A stretch of 11,403 nucleotides of DNA from Bacteroidota bacterium (GTDB taxonomy: Bacteria > Bacteroidota > Ignavibacteria > Ignavibacteriales > Melioribacteraceae), in assembly GCA_023453125.1 (NCBI GenBank), contig JAEXUB010000243.1, forward strand, positions 1 through 11,403, read 5' to 3'. The translations under genes were made by a program, and so were the position numbers. A model generated the notes under the pieces. That model had not been told where the DNA came from. It did not search any database and saw only the letters and a list, made by a program, of their open reading frames with translations. Of the stretch, positions 1-6,724 are shown piece by piece (positions within the stretch are counted from its first letter, which is position 1; each line of letters opens with the position of its first letter).

Positions 1-453
1 GTCTTCAATATTGGTATGCAGGTCATAATCTGAGAGCCATCCTCTTGTCTGCGCCTGAACCAGTTTATCGGTCTCCCCGTCAATTGAAAAAGCCCCTGCG
101 CCAGATGAAAACGTGAGATGTCCGTATTTAACTGCCGGGTTCATATCCTCGTAAAGGGAATCGGTATAATTTGAGTATTGAATATTATCGTCGAACTCAA
201 AACCGAATCCGAAGAAGACAGAGCTTACAGCCCCGTATAGAAAGAGAGCAATGAAAATACCGAACAGCGCCGAGATTACAGGCTTTATAATAGGATGCTT
301 AATTATTACAAGCAGTCCCCAGAAAATAAATACGAGCGGCCAGAGATTCCATACGAATCCCCAGTCGCTGCTTATAAAACTGAATTTAACACTCAGAAAA
401 AGAACGCCGAGAGTAGTTAAAAACACGCCCCAAAATAATCTTCCAGTTTTCAT
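1..453 (-). CDS. LiaF-like/toast_rack membrane protein, partial (C-terminus beyond left edge)
   Basis: Reading the minus strand from the ATG at 453-451 gives 151 codons with no stop before the edge, so only the N-terminal part is present. Residues about 6-22, 35-51 and 57-77 are hydrophobic segments with the pattern GVFLTTLGVLF, then WPLVFIFWGLLVII, which resembles the LiaI/LiaF-like (DUF5668) membrane region. After this, around residues 113-128, comes FSSGAGAFSIDGETDKL, which resembles the start of the toast_rack beta domain found in many such proteins. The family is associated with cell-envelope stress sensing together with PspC; its biochemical role is poorly defined. The start lies 12 nt after the pspC stop and is preceded by the purine tract AGAGAGA, so the two are very likely co-transcribed and perhaps translationally coupled. 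The family call rests on motif resemblance, not a search. Confidence 0.8.
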   Translation of the reverse strand, partial: MKTGRLFWGVFLTTLGVLFLSVKFSFISSDWGFVWNLWPLVFIFWGLLVIIKHPIIKPVISALFGIFIALFLYGAVSSVFFGFGFEFDDNIQYSNYTDSLYEDMNPAVKYGHLTFSSGAGAFSIDGETDKLVQAQTRGWLSDYDLHTNIED

Positions 454-465
454 ATTAATCTCTCT

Positions 466-942
466 CTACTTTTTTAATGAATTAAATATAACCAATCCGC
501 CCAAAGCGATTAATACTATCGGGAAAAAGAGTTCAAAATCGAAATCGGGAATATACTGCCAGAGCATAAAAAGAGCTCCGAGCGCAATCAGAATAGCCCC
601 GAATATATATCCCCCTGTGTGTTTCTTAGGGACATAGGGAGTATATTCTGTATTGCCTGCAAATTCATTCTGAGGAGTTGTATAAGAGGCATCCCCTTCC
701 GGTTTCGGTTCGCTTCCCGTTCCGGGCGCCTGTTTAAAGCGCGCATAGTAGCGTTCAATCGGTTCTTCCGGTACTGCTATCCACATTATGATATAAGCGA
801 GCAATCCTACACCGTGACCGAATAACAGAACTACCGCAACTATACGGATAATTATAGGGTCTATTCCGAAGTATTCTGCCAATCCTCCGCAGACACCTCC
901 TATAACCCTTTCTTTTCTCGAGCGATATAATCTTTCTTTCAT
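466..942 (-). CDS. PspC-domain envelope stress membrane protein
   Basis: This encodes 158 residues from the ATG at 942. The N-terminus is a textbook PspC domain: LYRSRKERVIGGVCGGLAEYFGID, with a hydrophobic helix at about 33-57 ending in WIAVPEEP. PspC proteins sit in the inner membrane and take part in the phage-shock/envelope stress response. A polar linker at about 63-108, rich in Pro, Gly, Glu and Thr, follows. Two more hydrophobic segments, about 113-128 and 139-154, resemble the LiaF-type membrane region also found in the downstream gene. A start four codons earlier at 954 is possible. I prefer 942 because the family normally begins MK-x-LYRS and because no Shine-Dalgarno-like sequence precedes 954; the support at 942 itself is weak (GGTGG). 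The gene heads a minus-strand unit and is divergent from nadE. Confidence 0.9.
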   Translation of the reverse strand: MKERLYRSRKERVIGGVCGGLAEYFGIDPIIIRIVAVVLLFGHGVGLLAYIIMWIAVPEEPIERYYARFKQAPGTGSEPKPEGDASYTTPQNEFAGNTEYTPYVPKKHTGGYIFGAILIALGALFMLWQYIPDFDFELFFPIVLIALGGLVIFNSLKK

Positions 943-1040
943 AACCACCACCATTATTTTGTGAATTCTGTTTTGTTAGACGCTAAACTAAATAAAATGT
1001 GATGAGTAATTATCTCCTTCTCTACCAACGGAGGGGATTA

Positions 1041-1070
1041 ATCGGTGAACGGCATTATTTCATCGGTGAA
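1041..1070. repeat. Direct repeat ATCGGTGAA x2, 21-bp period
   Basis: The 9-mer ATCGGTGAA occurs at 1041-1049 and again at 1062-1070. The 21-bp start-to-start distance is two helical turns, so both copies face the same side of the DNA. The second copy is inside the 16-bp palindrome at 1057-1072. This arrangement is typical of operator half-sites, but no regulator can be named from the sequence. Confidence 0.45.
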
Positions 1071-1072
1071 AT
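1057..1072. repeat. Perfect 16-bp palindrome, possible operator
   Basis: ATTTCA-TCGG-TGAAAT is a perfect inverted repeat with 6-bp arms around a 4-base centre. It lies in the divergent pspC/nadE spacer, about 115 bp upstream of pspC and about 250 bp upstream of nadE, and overlaps the direct repeat and the larger inverted repeat. A dimeric transcription factor site is plausible but unproven. Confidence 0.4.
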
Positions 1073-1107
1073 GAGGCAAAAATTTCAATTTTTACGGAAC
1101 CTCATTT
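1069..1107. repeat. Nested inverted repeat (hairpin-forming) in divergent spacer
   Basis: The outer arms AAATGAGG (1069-1076) and CCTCATTT (1100-1107) are perfectly complementary over 8 bp. Inside them AAAAATT (1078-1084) and AATTTTT (1087-1093) form a second perfect inverted repeat of 7 bp with a 2-base centre. In RNA this could fold as a stem of 8 bp topped by an A/T stem. It lies between divergent genes, so a terminator of a neighbouring gene is unlikely; a protein site, a leader structure or a small RNA are all possible. Confidence 0.45.
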
Positions 1108-1239
1108 TATTTGAAGAGGATATTTGAATGATGCTTCGGCAAATGAAGAAGTTGCCGGCGGATAATTCTCTATAAATGGGGCCAAATGGAGCAAATAAGT
1201 AAAATATGCCTAAAACCGTTTAATTCGGGGAAAAAGGAA

Positions 1240-1260
1240 TTTACCCTCAGGGAGGGGAAA
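1240..1260 (+). promoter_or_regulatory. Imperfect hairpin upstream of nadE
   Basis: TTT-A-CCCTC, loop AGG, GAGGG-G-AAA pairs over eight positions with one A/G mismatch. It ends 64 nt before the nadE start. It lies upstream of the weak promoter candidate at 1262-1297, so it would be transcribed only if the true promoter is farther upstream. It could be a DNA operator or merely a chance purine-rich tract. Function unknown. Confidence 0.25.
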
Positions 1261-1324
1261 GTTTGATTGAATAAACCTTATAACTTGCCTATCTTTAAAG
1301 CCAAAACTTTTTGGATTAATGTAA

Positions 1325-2971
1325 ATGAAAATCGCGGTAAATCAGTTTAATCCGGTAATAGGGGATATTGAAGGGAATTGCGCCGGGATTATTGAGGGAT
1401 ATCAAAGGGCAGTAAGGGATAATGCCGATATCGCGGTGTTCCCGGAGCTTGCAGTATGCGGATATCCTCCCCTTGATCTGGTTGAAAAGAGAGAATTCCG
1501 CGAGCGGGTAATTGAAGCATCGGCAAAGCTTGCTTCAATTACGGGAAAGACAGCCCTCCTTTTTGGAAGCATTACTGAAGATAATGATGATAATGTGGGC
1601 ACAGGTATTTATAATTCCGCAATTTTGTGCTATGACGGGGAAATTAAATTCATTCAGCATAAGACACTCATTCCAAATTATGATGTTTTTGACGAGATGC
1701 GCTATTTTGAACCGGCAAAGGAGGTAAAAGTTTTCAAATTCCGGAATGAACTGCTCGGGATTTCAATTTGCGAGGATATCTGGAACGATGCCGATTACTG
1801 GAAACACCGCAGATATAATTTTGACCCGATTGAAAAATTAAAAGAGCAGGGGGCTTCTCTACATATAAATATTTCCGCAAGTCCCTATGCATACGGCAAG
1901 AGAAAAGAAAGGCACCGGATGCTCTCTACATTAACAGGGACAGATAAATTCCCATTGGTATATGTATGCTGCGCAGGGGCACAGACAGACCTGATATTCG
2001 ACGGTGCAAGTATGTGCTACAATGCCTCGGGAAATTTGTGCCTGCTCGGAAATAAATTCGATACCGATTATTTTATTTTTGATACAGAAAAAGAATTTGA
2101 ACCTGTAAAGGAAATTGAGGGGAGTTTTGAAGAAGAGGTGCTTAAGGCCCTTATCTTCGGATTAAAGGATTATGCCTGCAAGACCGGATTTAAAAAAGCA
2201 TTGGTGGGGTTGAGCGGGGGAATTGATTCCGCTCTTGTTACTTATATAGCCGCAGAAGCACTGGGGAGAGAAAATGTTTTTGTAGTTATGATGCCCTCCC
2301 GTTATTCAAGCGAAGGAAGCGTAAAGGATTCAGAAAAACTGATTGAGAACCTTGGGATTAAATCGGAACTGATTTCAATTCAGCCTGTGGTTGATAAGGC
2401 TGTTGAAATGTTAAAGCCGGTTTTCGGCAATCTGCCCGAGGATATTACAGAGGAAAACCTCCAGTCCCGTACCCGCGGATTATACCTGATGGCACTATCG
2501 AACAAGTTCGGCTATCTGCTCTGCACAACCGGTAATAAATCGGAAATGGGGGTAGGGTACGCCACATTATATGGAGATATGTGCGGAGCGCTTGGCGTAA
2601 TTGCCGATGTATATAAAACCCAGGTTTATGAAATCGTAAATTATATTAACCGGGAAAAAGAGATTATTCCGGCAGAAATAATTGACAAAGCTCCGTCGGC
2701 GGAGTTAAGGCATAATCAGACAGACCAGGATACTTTACCCCCGTATGACGTATTAGACAGAATACTTAAAATGTATCTTGAGGAATATAAGGAATTTAAT
2801 GAAATAGCCGCCGAAATAGGGGAACCTTTACTGGTTAAAAGAGTATTAAAGATGGTAGATTTAAATGAGTTTAAACGGAAGCAGGCGGCGCCCGCTTTAA
2901 GAGTAAGCACCAAGGCATTCGGTTACGGCAGAAGGTTCCCGATTGTTAACGGTTGGAGAAAGAATTTTTAA
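1325..2971 (+). CDS. nadE: Glutamine-dependent NAD+ synthetase
   Basis: This two-domain enzyme performs the last step of NAD+ biosynthesis: ATP-dependent amidation of nicotinic acid adenine dinucleotide with ammonia released from glutamine. Residues 1 to about 260 form a nitrilase-type glutaminase domain with its expected triad: E41 in FPEL, K113 in QHKTLIPNYD, and nucleophile C149 in ISICEDIW. From about 270 onward is the synthetase domain with the PP-loop SGGIDS at 297-302 and conserved TTGNKSE (401-407), GYATLYGDM and KAPSAELR (456-462). The length of 548 aa is normal for glutamine-dependent bacterial NadE and the protein looks complete. The start at 1325 gives the expected family N-terminus MKIAVNQFNPVIGD; no clear Shine-Dalgarno sequence precedes it. 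It is first in a probable two-gene unit with dsbD, which starts 23 nt after the stop. Cytoplasmic. Confidence 0.96.
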   Translation: MKIAVNQFNPVIGDIEGNCAGIIEGYQRAVRDNADIAVFPELAVCGYPPLDLVEKREFRERVIEASAKLASITGKTALLFGSITEDNDDNVGTGIYNSAILCYDGEIKFIQHKTLIPNYDVFDEMRYFEPAKEVKVFKFRNELLGISICEDIWNDADYWKHRRYNFDPIEKLKEQGASLHINISASPYAYGKRKERHRMLSTLTGTDKFPLVYVCCAGAQTDLIFDGASMCYNASGNLCLLGNKFDTDYFIFDTEKEFEPVKEIEGSFEEEVLKALIFGLKDYACKTGFKKALVGLSGGIDSALVTYIAAEALGRENVFVVMMPSRYSSEGSVKDSEKLIENLGIKSELISIQPVVDKAVEMLKPVFGNLPEDITEENLQSRTRGLYLMALSNKFGYLLCTTGNKSEMGVGYATLYGDMCGALGVIADVYKTQVYEIVNYINREKEIIPAEIIDKAPSAELRHNQTDQDTLPPYDVLDRILKMYLEEYKEFNEIAAEIGEPLLVKRVLKMVDLNEFKRKQAAPALRVSTKAFGYGRRFPIVNGWRKNF

Positions 2972-2984
2972 TAAAGAAATATAA

Positions 2985-2990
2985 AGAGGA
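2985..2990 (+). promoter_or_regulatory. Ribosome binding site that decides the dsbD start
   Basis: AGAGGA at 2985-2990 lies 4 nt before the ATG at 2995 and only 1 nt before the ATG at 2992. It is downstream of the alternative ATG at 2953 inside nadE. It therefore argues for initiation at 2995 (or 2992), which also puts the signal peptide directly at the N-terminus. Confidence 0.6.
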
Positions 2991-2994
2991 AATG

Positions 2995-4788
2995 ATGTTA
3001 AACAGGATTATTAAAACGCTTTTTTTGATGCTGCTATTTACTGTTGTTGTAAATGCGCAGTTCGACGAGGAGATTCTTGATACAAAGCTCGGCAAAACAG
3101 CTCCTAAAGTAAAAGCCGGAGAAGAGCTTAAGTTTACACTCCAGGTTTCGCTTAAAGATTTATGGCACGTTCATTCAAACAAACCTAACGACGCAAGCCT
3201 TATTCCTACTGTCGTATCTGTAAGCGATAAGAATTACCAGCTTGTAAAAGTTAATTATCCAAAGGCAAAAGAACTTAAATCTGAAATTTCGGACAAGCCT
3301 CTGGTGGTTTATGAAGGGGATTTTGAAATTACCGGCTCAATAAAAATTCCGGCAAACGCAAAAGCAGGCAAGGTAAAGATTCCGGTTGTTTTAAGTTATC
3401 AGGGATGCAACGATAAAACCTGTATGCCTCCGACTGAGGCCGTAAATAATATTGAAGTTACCATTGAAGAGGGAACCGGTACTGCAGCTGCCGAACAGAC
3501 TGTTCAGCAGGATACTGCAAAGACCGAAACTCCGGCTGTTACAAATAATCAGTCAGGTTCCGGAGAACAGGCGGTAAGTACTCCGGCTGCAGCACAAACA
3601 GAAGAAGCTTCGGAATTTGAATCCCGCGGACTTCTATTGAATTTACTTGTAATTTTTCTTGGAGGCCTTGCGCTTAATCTTACCCCCTGCGTTTATCCTC
3701 TTATTCCTATTACTATCGGTTATTTCGGCGGACAGACAGAAGGAAGGACGAGCAAACTTTTCGTGTTGGGACTTCTTTATGTATTGGGTTTGTCAATCAC
3801 ATATTCGGTAGTTGGTGTAGTAACCTCATTAAGCGGCGCGTTATTCGGTTCACTTCTTCAGAGTACTGCGGTAATAATAATTATCTGTCTCATATTCGTG
3901 GCACTCGCACTCAGTATGTTCGGTCTTTATGAATTCAAACTTCCTGATTCCTGGGTTATGAAAGCAGGGGGCGCCCGTTCCGGCAGATTCGGCGCTTTCT
4001 TTATGGGACTTACAATGGGCGTTGTTGCAGCTCCCTGCGTTGGGCCTTTTGTATTCAGCCTTATAACAATAGTAGCCAACAAGCAGGATCCTTTCTACGG
4101 ATTCCTTGTATTCTTTGTCCTTTCGCTCGGATTGGGATTGCCCTATTTAATACTCGCCCTCTTCTCAGGCAAACTAAAGAATCTCCCCAGAGCCGGTTTA
4201 TGGATGGAAGCAGTAAAGCATATCTTCGGTTTCATTATGATTGGTATGGCTCTCTATTTTGCCGCTCCTCTCATTCCAAGGGAAATAAATCATTATGTAT
4301 TGCCGGTCTACGGATTCCTTGCCGCTCTTTATCTCCTCTTCTTCGATAAATCGGCAAATTCATCCAAAGGATTCAGGACATTTAAGACTGTTCTTTCAAT
4401 TCTCGTAATTGCGGCATCGGTCTATTTCGGCTGGCCGGTTAAAGAAGATCACGGAAACTGGGTTAAATTTGATGAGGCTCAGTATACAGAAGCGCTCGGC
4501 AAAGATAAAATAATCATCGATTTCTGGGCCGACTGGTGTGTTGCCTGCAAGGAATTGGATGCAATAACATTTAAAAATGAGAAAGTAAAGGAAGTTTTAA
4601 GCGGATTTAAGGCATATAAATCGGATTTGACCAAAACTGACGATGAAACAAAGAAAATATATCAAAAATTTAAGATTATAAGTCTTCCTACGGTTTTAGT
4701 TATTGATTCTAAGGGAAATGAAGTAAAACGGATAACAGGATTTATGGAACCGGAAGAATTTCTTAAAATTATTGAGGCAGTAAGGTAG
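2995..4788 (+). CDS. dsbD: Thiol:disulfide interchange protein DsbD (transmembrane electron carrier)
   Basis: DsbD passes electrons from cytoplasmic thioredoxin across the inner membrane to periplasmic thiol reductases. From the chosen start it has 597 residues. Residues 1-21 are a signal peptide (hydrophobic TLFLMLLFTVVV, probable cleavage after VNA). Residues about 22-160 are the periplasmic DsbD-alpha domain with a cysteine pair in QGCNDKTCMPP (C138, C143). A Thr/Ala/Gln/Glu-rich linker spans about 161-210. The membrane domain, about 213-480, has around eight hydrophobic helices with the two conserved cysteines in LTPCVYPLIP (C232) and VAAPCVGPF (C348). The C-terminal thioredoxin-like gamma domain carries WADWCVACK (C515, C518) and cis-Pro P565. 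All three redox pairs are therefore present. An upstream in-frame ATG at 2953 would overlap nadE and put charged residues before the signal peptide, so I reject it. Confidence 0.95.
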   Translation: MLNRIIKTLFLMLLFTVVVNAQFDEEILDTKLGKTAPKVKAGEELKFTLQVSLKDLWHVHSNKPNDASLIPTVVSVSDKNYQLVKVNYPKAKELKSEISDKPLVVYEGDFEITGSIKIPANAKAGKVKIPVVLSYQGCNDKTCMPPTEAVNNIEVTIEEGTGTAAAEQTVQQDTAKTETPAVTNNQSGSGEQAVSTPAAAQTEEASEFESRGLLLNLLVIFLGGLALNLTPCVYPLIPITIGYFGGQTEGRTSKLFVLGLLYVLGLSITYSVVGVVTSLSGALFGSLLQSTAVIIIICLIFVALALSMFGLYEFKLPDSWVMKAGGARSGRFGAFFMGLTMGVVAAPCVGPFVFSLITIVANKQDPFYGFLVFFVLSLGLGLPYLILALFSGKLKNLPRAGLWMEAVKHIFGFIMIGMALYFAAPLIPREINHYVLPVYGFLAALYLLFFDKSANSSKGFRTFKTVLSILVIAASVYFGWPVKEDHGNWVKFDEAQYTEALGKDKIIIDFWADWCVACKELDAITFKNEKVKEVLSGFKAYKSDLTKTDDETKKIYQKFKIISLPTVLVIDSKGNEVKRITGFMEPEEFLKIIEAVR

Positions 4789-4797
4789 TTTATTCAG

Positions 4798-4853
4798 TTT
4801 GCTTAAGCCTGACTGCTTTTATATTTTAGACAGTGGCAATTATGTTGTATAAC
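4798..4853 (+). promoter_or_regulatory. Candidate promoter(s) for korAB
   Basis: The 88-nt gap between dsbD and korA holds two overlapping promoter-like pairs. The first is TTGCTT (4799-4804), 17 nt, TATTTT (4822-4827); the same stretch also reads as Bacteroidota-type TTTG (4798-4801) and TATATTTT (4820-4827). The second is TTTAGA (4825-4830), 17 nt, TATAAC (4848-4853). Either would give a short leader before the ATG at 4877. No convincing terminator separates dsbD from korA, so read-through is also possible. Confidence 0.4.
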
Positions 4854-4876
4854 TAATAAACGGAAAGAAAAATAAG

Positions 4877-6724
4877 ATGGCACAAGAAAAGGAAAAAGAA
4901 GTGTTGCAGTTGACCGAGGTAACTGTGCGTTTTGCCGGAGATTCCGGTGACGGTATGCAGTTAACAGGTTCACAGTTCGGCGACACGACAGCATTGTTTG
5001 GTAACGATTTAAATACTTTCCCAGATTATCCCGCAGAAATCCGCGCCCCAGCCGGTACATTATACGGCGTGAGCGGTTTTCAGCTCCACTTCAGCTCCAG
5101 CGAAATACATACTCCGGGCGATACCCCTGATGTTTTAGTTGCGATGAATCCGGCCGCGTTGAAAAGAAATCTTCACGATTTGAAAAAAGGGGGCGTCCTT
5201 ATTGTTAATACAGATTCTTTTGACGCTAAAAACCTTAAACTTGCTAATTATACACAGAACCCTCTTGAAGACGGGTCATTGTCAAATTATAGAGTTTATC
5301 CTATTCCTATTACTACCCTTACATCCAATGCATTAAAGGAGAGCCCTTTAAGCATTAAAGATGTTACACGTTGCAAAAACTTTTTTGCTCTCGGTATAAT
5401 GTACTGGTTATTCAATATGACTCTCGACCAGACATTAACCTGGATAAATAAAAAATTCAAGAAGAAACCGGAAATTATGGATGCCAATATTAAGGCTCTT
5501 AAAGCCGGTTACTATTTCGGCGATACAACCGAGATTTTTGAAAACCGTTATTCGGTTGAACCTGCAAAACTTCCTGCAGGAACATACAGAAATATTTCAG
5601 GCAACGAAGCCGCTTCTTTCGGCTTTATAGCTGCCTCTGAAAAACTCGGGCTTCCTTTATTCCTCGGTTCTTATCCTATTACTCCGGCAACCGAAATTCT
5701 CCATTACCTCAGCGAATACAAATATATGAATGTTAAGACATTCCAGGCTGAGGATGAAATTGCCGGTATCTGTTCCGCCATCGGCGCTTCCTATTCAGGT
5801 CATCTTGCAATCACCAGTACTTCAGGCCCGGGGCTAGCTTTAAAGACCGAAGCAATCGGACTTGCGGTTATGACCGAACTTCCTCTCGTAATTATCGACG
5901 TACAGAGAGGCGGACCAAGTACCGGACTTCCTACCAAGCCCGAGCAGGCAGACCTATTACAGTCAATTTACGGAAGAAACGGCGAAGCTCCCGTTCCTGT
6001 TCTCGCAGCTGCTTCTCCTGCCGACTGTTTCTATATGGCAATGGAAGCGTGCAGAATTGCAGTTAAATTTATGACACCGGTTATGCTCTTATCGGACGGA
6101 TATATCGGTCAGGGTTCCGAACCCTGGAGAGTTCCGAATGTTGATGATCTTCCCGATATGAAAGTTGAATACTGGACAGATAAAGAAAACTTCCAGCCTT
6201 ATTCAAGGAATGAAAACCTTGCAAGGCCCTGGGTCCGTTTAGGAACGCCGGGACTTGAACACCGCATCGGCGGACTTGAGAAACAGCATATTACAGGAAA
6301 CGTAAGCCACGATCCGGACAATCACGATTTCATGATAAGGATGAGAGCGAATAAAGTTAAAAAAGTGGCTGAAGATATACCTGAACTCCAGATTGCCGGA
6401 GATCAGGATGCCGAAATTCTTGTAGTTGGATGGGGCGGTACTTACGGCGCCATTACAGAAGCGGTAGACAGACTCAGAAGAAATGGTACAAAAGTAGCTC
6501 AGGCTCATTTCAAGTATTTAAACCCGATGCCGAAGAATACTAAGGATGTATTGAGCAGATTCAAGAAAGTACTTGTACCCGAAATTAACCTTGGACAGCT
6601 TGCGATACTGATTAGAAACGAATTCCTTATTCCGGTTGAGCAGTTCAACGTTGTTAGAGGACTGCCGCTGAAATCGAGCGATATTGAGAAAAAGATATTA
6701 GAACTTCTAGGAGGGAAAAAATGA
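4877..6724 (+). CDS. korA: 2-oxoglutarate:ferredoxin oxidoreductase, fused gamma-alpha subunit
   Basis: Together with KorB this interconverts 2-oxoglutarate plus CoA and succinyl-CoA plus CO2 with ferredoxin as electron partner. The 615 residues comprise an N-terminal gamma domain (about 12-225, starting VRFAGDSGDGMQLTG and containing DYPAEIRAPAGT at 50-61), then the alpha pyrimidine-binding domain from about 240 with GSYPITPATEI (264-274), TSTSGPGL (313-320) and QRGGPSTGLPT (343-353). The C-terminal domain, about 510-610, begins ILVVGWGGTYG. This gamma-alpha order and length match the large 2-oxoacid:acceptor oxidoreductase alpha family. The QRGGPSTGLPT motif favours 2-oxoglutarate, but the substrate (2-oxoglutarate versus pyruvate or another 2-oxoacid) is inferred. 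GGAAAG at 4862-4867 is a weak ribosome site. The stop overlaps the korB start (ATGA), implying coupled translation and equal subunit supply. Confidence 0.93.
   Translation: MAQEKEKEVLQLTEVTVRFAGDSGDGMQLTGSQFGDTTALFGNDLNTFPDYPAEIRAPAGTLYGVSGFQLHFSSSEIHTPGDTPDVLVAMNPAALKRNLHDLKKGGVLIVNTDSFDAKNLKLANYTQNPLEDGSLSNYRVYPIPITTLTSNALKESPLSIKDVTRCKNFFALGIMYWLFNMTLDQTLTWINKKFKKKPEIMDANIKALKAGYYFGDTTEIFENRYSVEPAKLPAGTYRNISGNEAASFGFIAASEKLGLPLFLGSYPITPATEILHYLSEYKYMNVKTFQAEDEIAGICSAIGASYSGHLAITSTSGPGLALKTEAIGLAVMTELPLVIIDVQRGGPSTGLPTKPEQADLLQSIYGRNGEAPVPVLAAASPADCFYMAMEACRIAVKFMTPVMLLSDGYIGQGSEPWRVPNVDDLPDMKVEYWTDKENFQPYSRNENLARPWVRLGTPGLEHRIGGLEKQHITGNVSHDPDNHDFMIRMRANKVKKVAEDIPELQIAGDQDAEILVVGWGGTYGAITEAVDRLRRNGTKVAQAHFKYLNPMPKNTKDVLSRFKKVLVPEINLGQLAILIRNEFLIPVEQFNVVRGLPLKSSDIEKKILELLGGKK
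6709..6715 (+). promoter_or_regulatory. Strong Shine-Dalgarno for korB inside korA
   Basis: AGGAGGG lies 5 nt before the korB ATG at 6721 and within the last codons of korA. It is the strongest ribosome site in the window and supports efficient re-initiation at the ATGA overlap. Confidence 0.75.

Larger units (their letters stand above)
955..1324. other. Divergent intergenic region between pspC and nadE
   Basis: This gene-free stretch of 370 bases must contain the promoters of both the pspC unit (leftward) and nadE (rightward). No ORF of credible length lies in it; the best is a 15-codon frame at 1128-1175. It holds a perfect 16-bp palindrome at 1057-1072, a larger nested inverted repeat at 1069-1107, a 9-bp direct repeat (1041-1049 and 1062-1070) and an imperfect hairpin at 1240-1260. 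A weak rightward promoter candidate is TATCTTTA at 1290-1297, which resembles the Bacteroidota -7 element TAnnTTTG, with TTTG at 1262-1265; the 24-nt gap between them is longer than ideal. I could not find a strong promoter for pspC. Confidence 0.7.

Noticed and set aside
251..637. Plus-strand open frame of 128 codons opposite the pspC unit
   Set aside because: It spans the junction of two well-supported minus-strand genes, has no recognisable domain and a composition expected of an antisense shadow.
1128..1175. A 15-codon frame with a GAGG tract upstream in the pspC/nadE spacer
   Set aside because: Too short, low complexity, no leader-peptide signature such as runs of one regulatory codon, and no attenuator hairpin directly after it.
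4801..4808. GCTTAAGC palindrome after dsbD considered as a terminator
   Set aside because: Only a 4-bp self-complementary core with no loop and no following T-run; it is better read as part of the korA promoter region.
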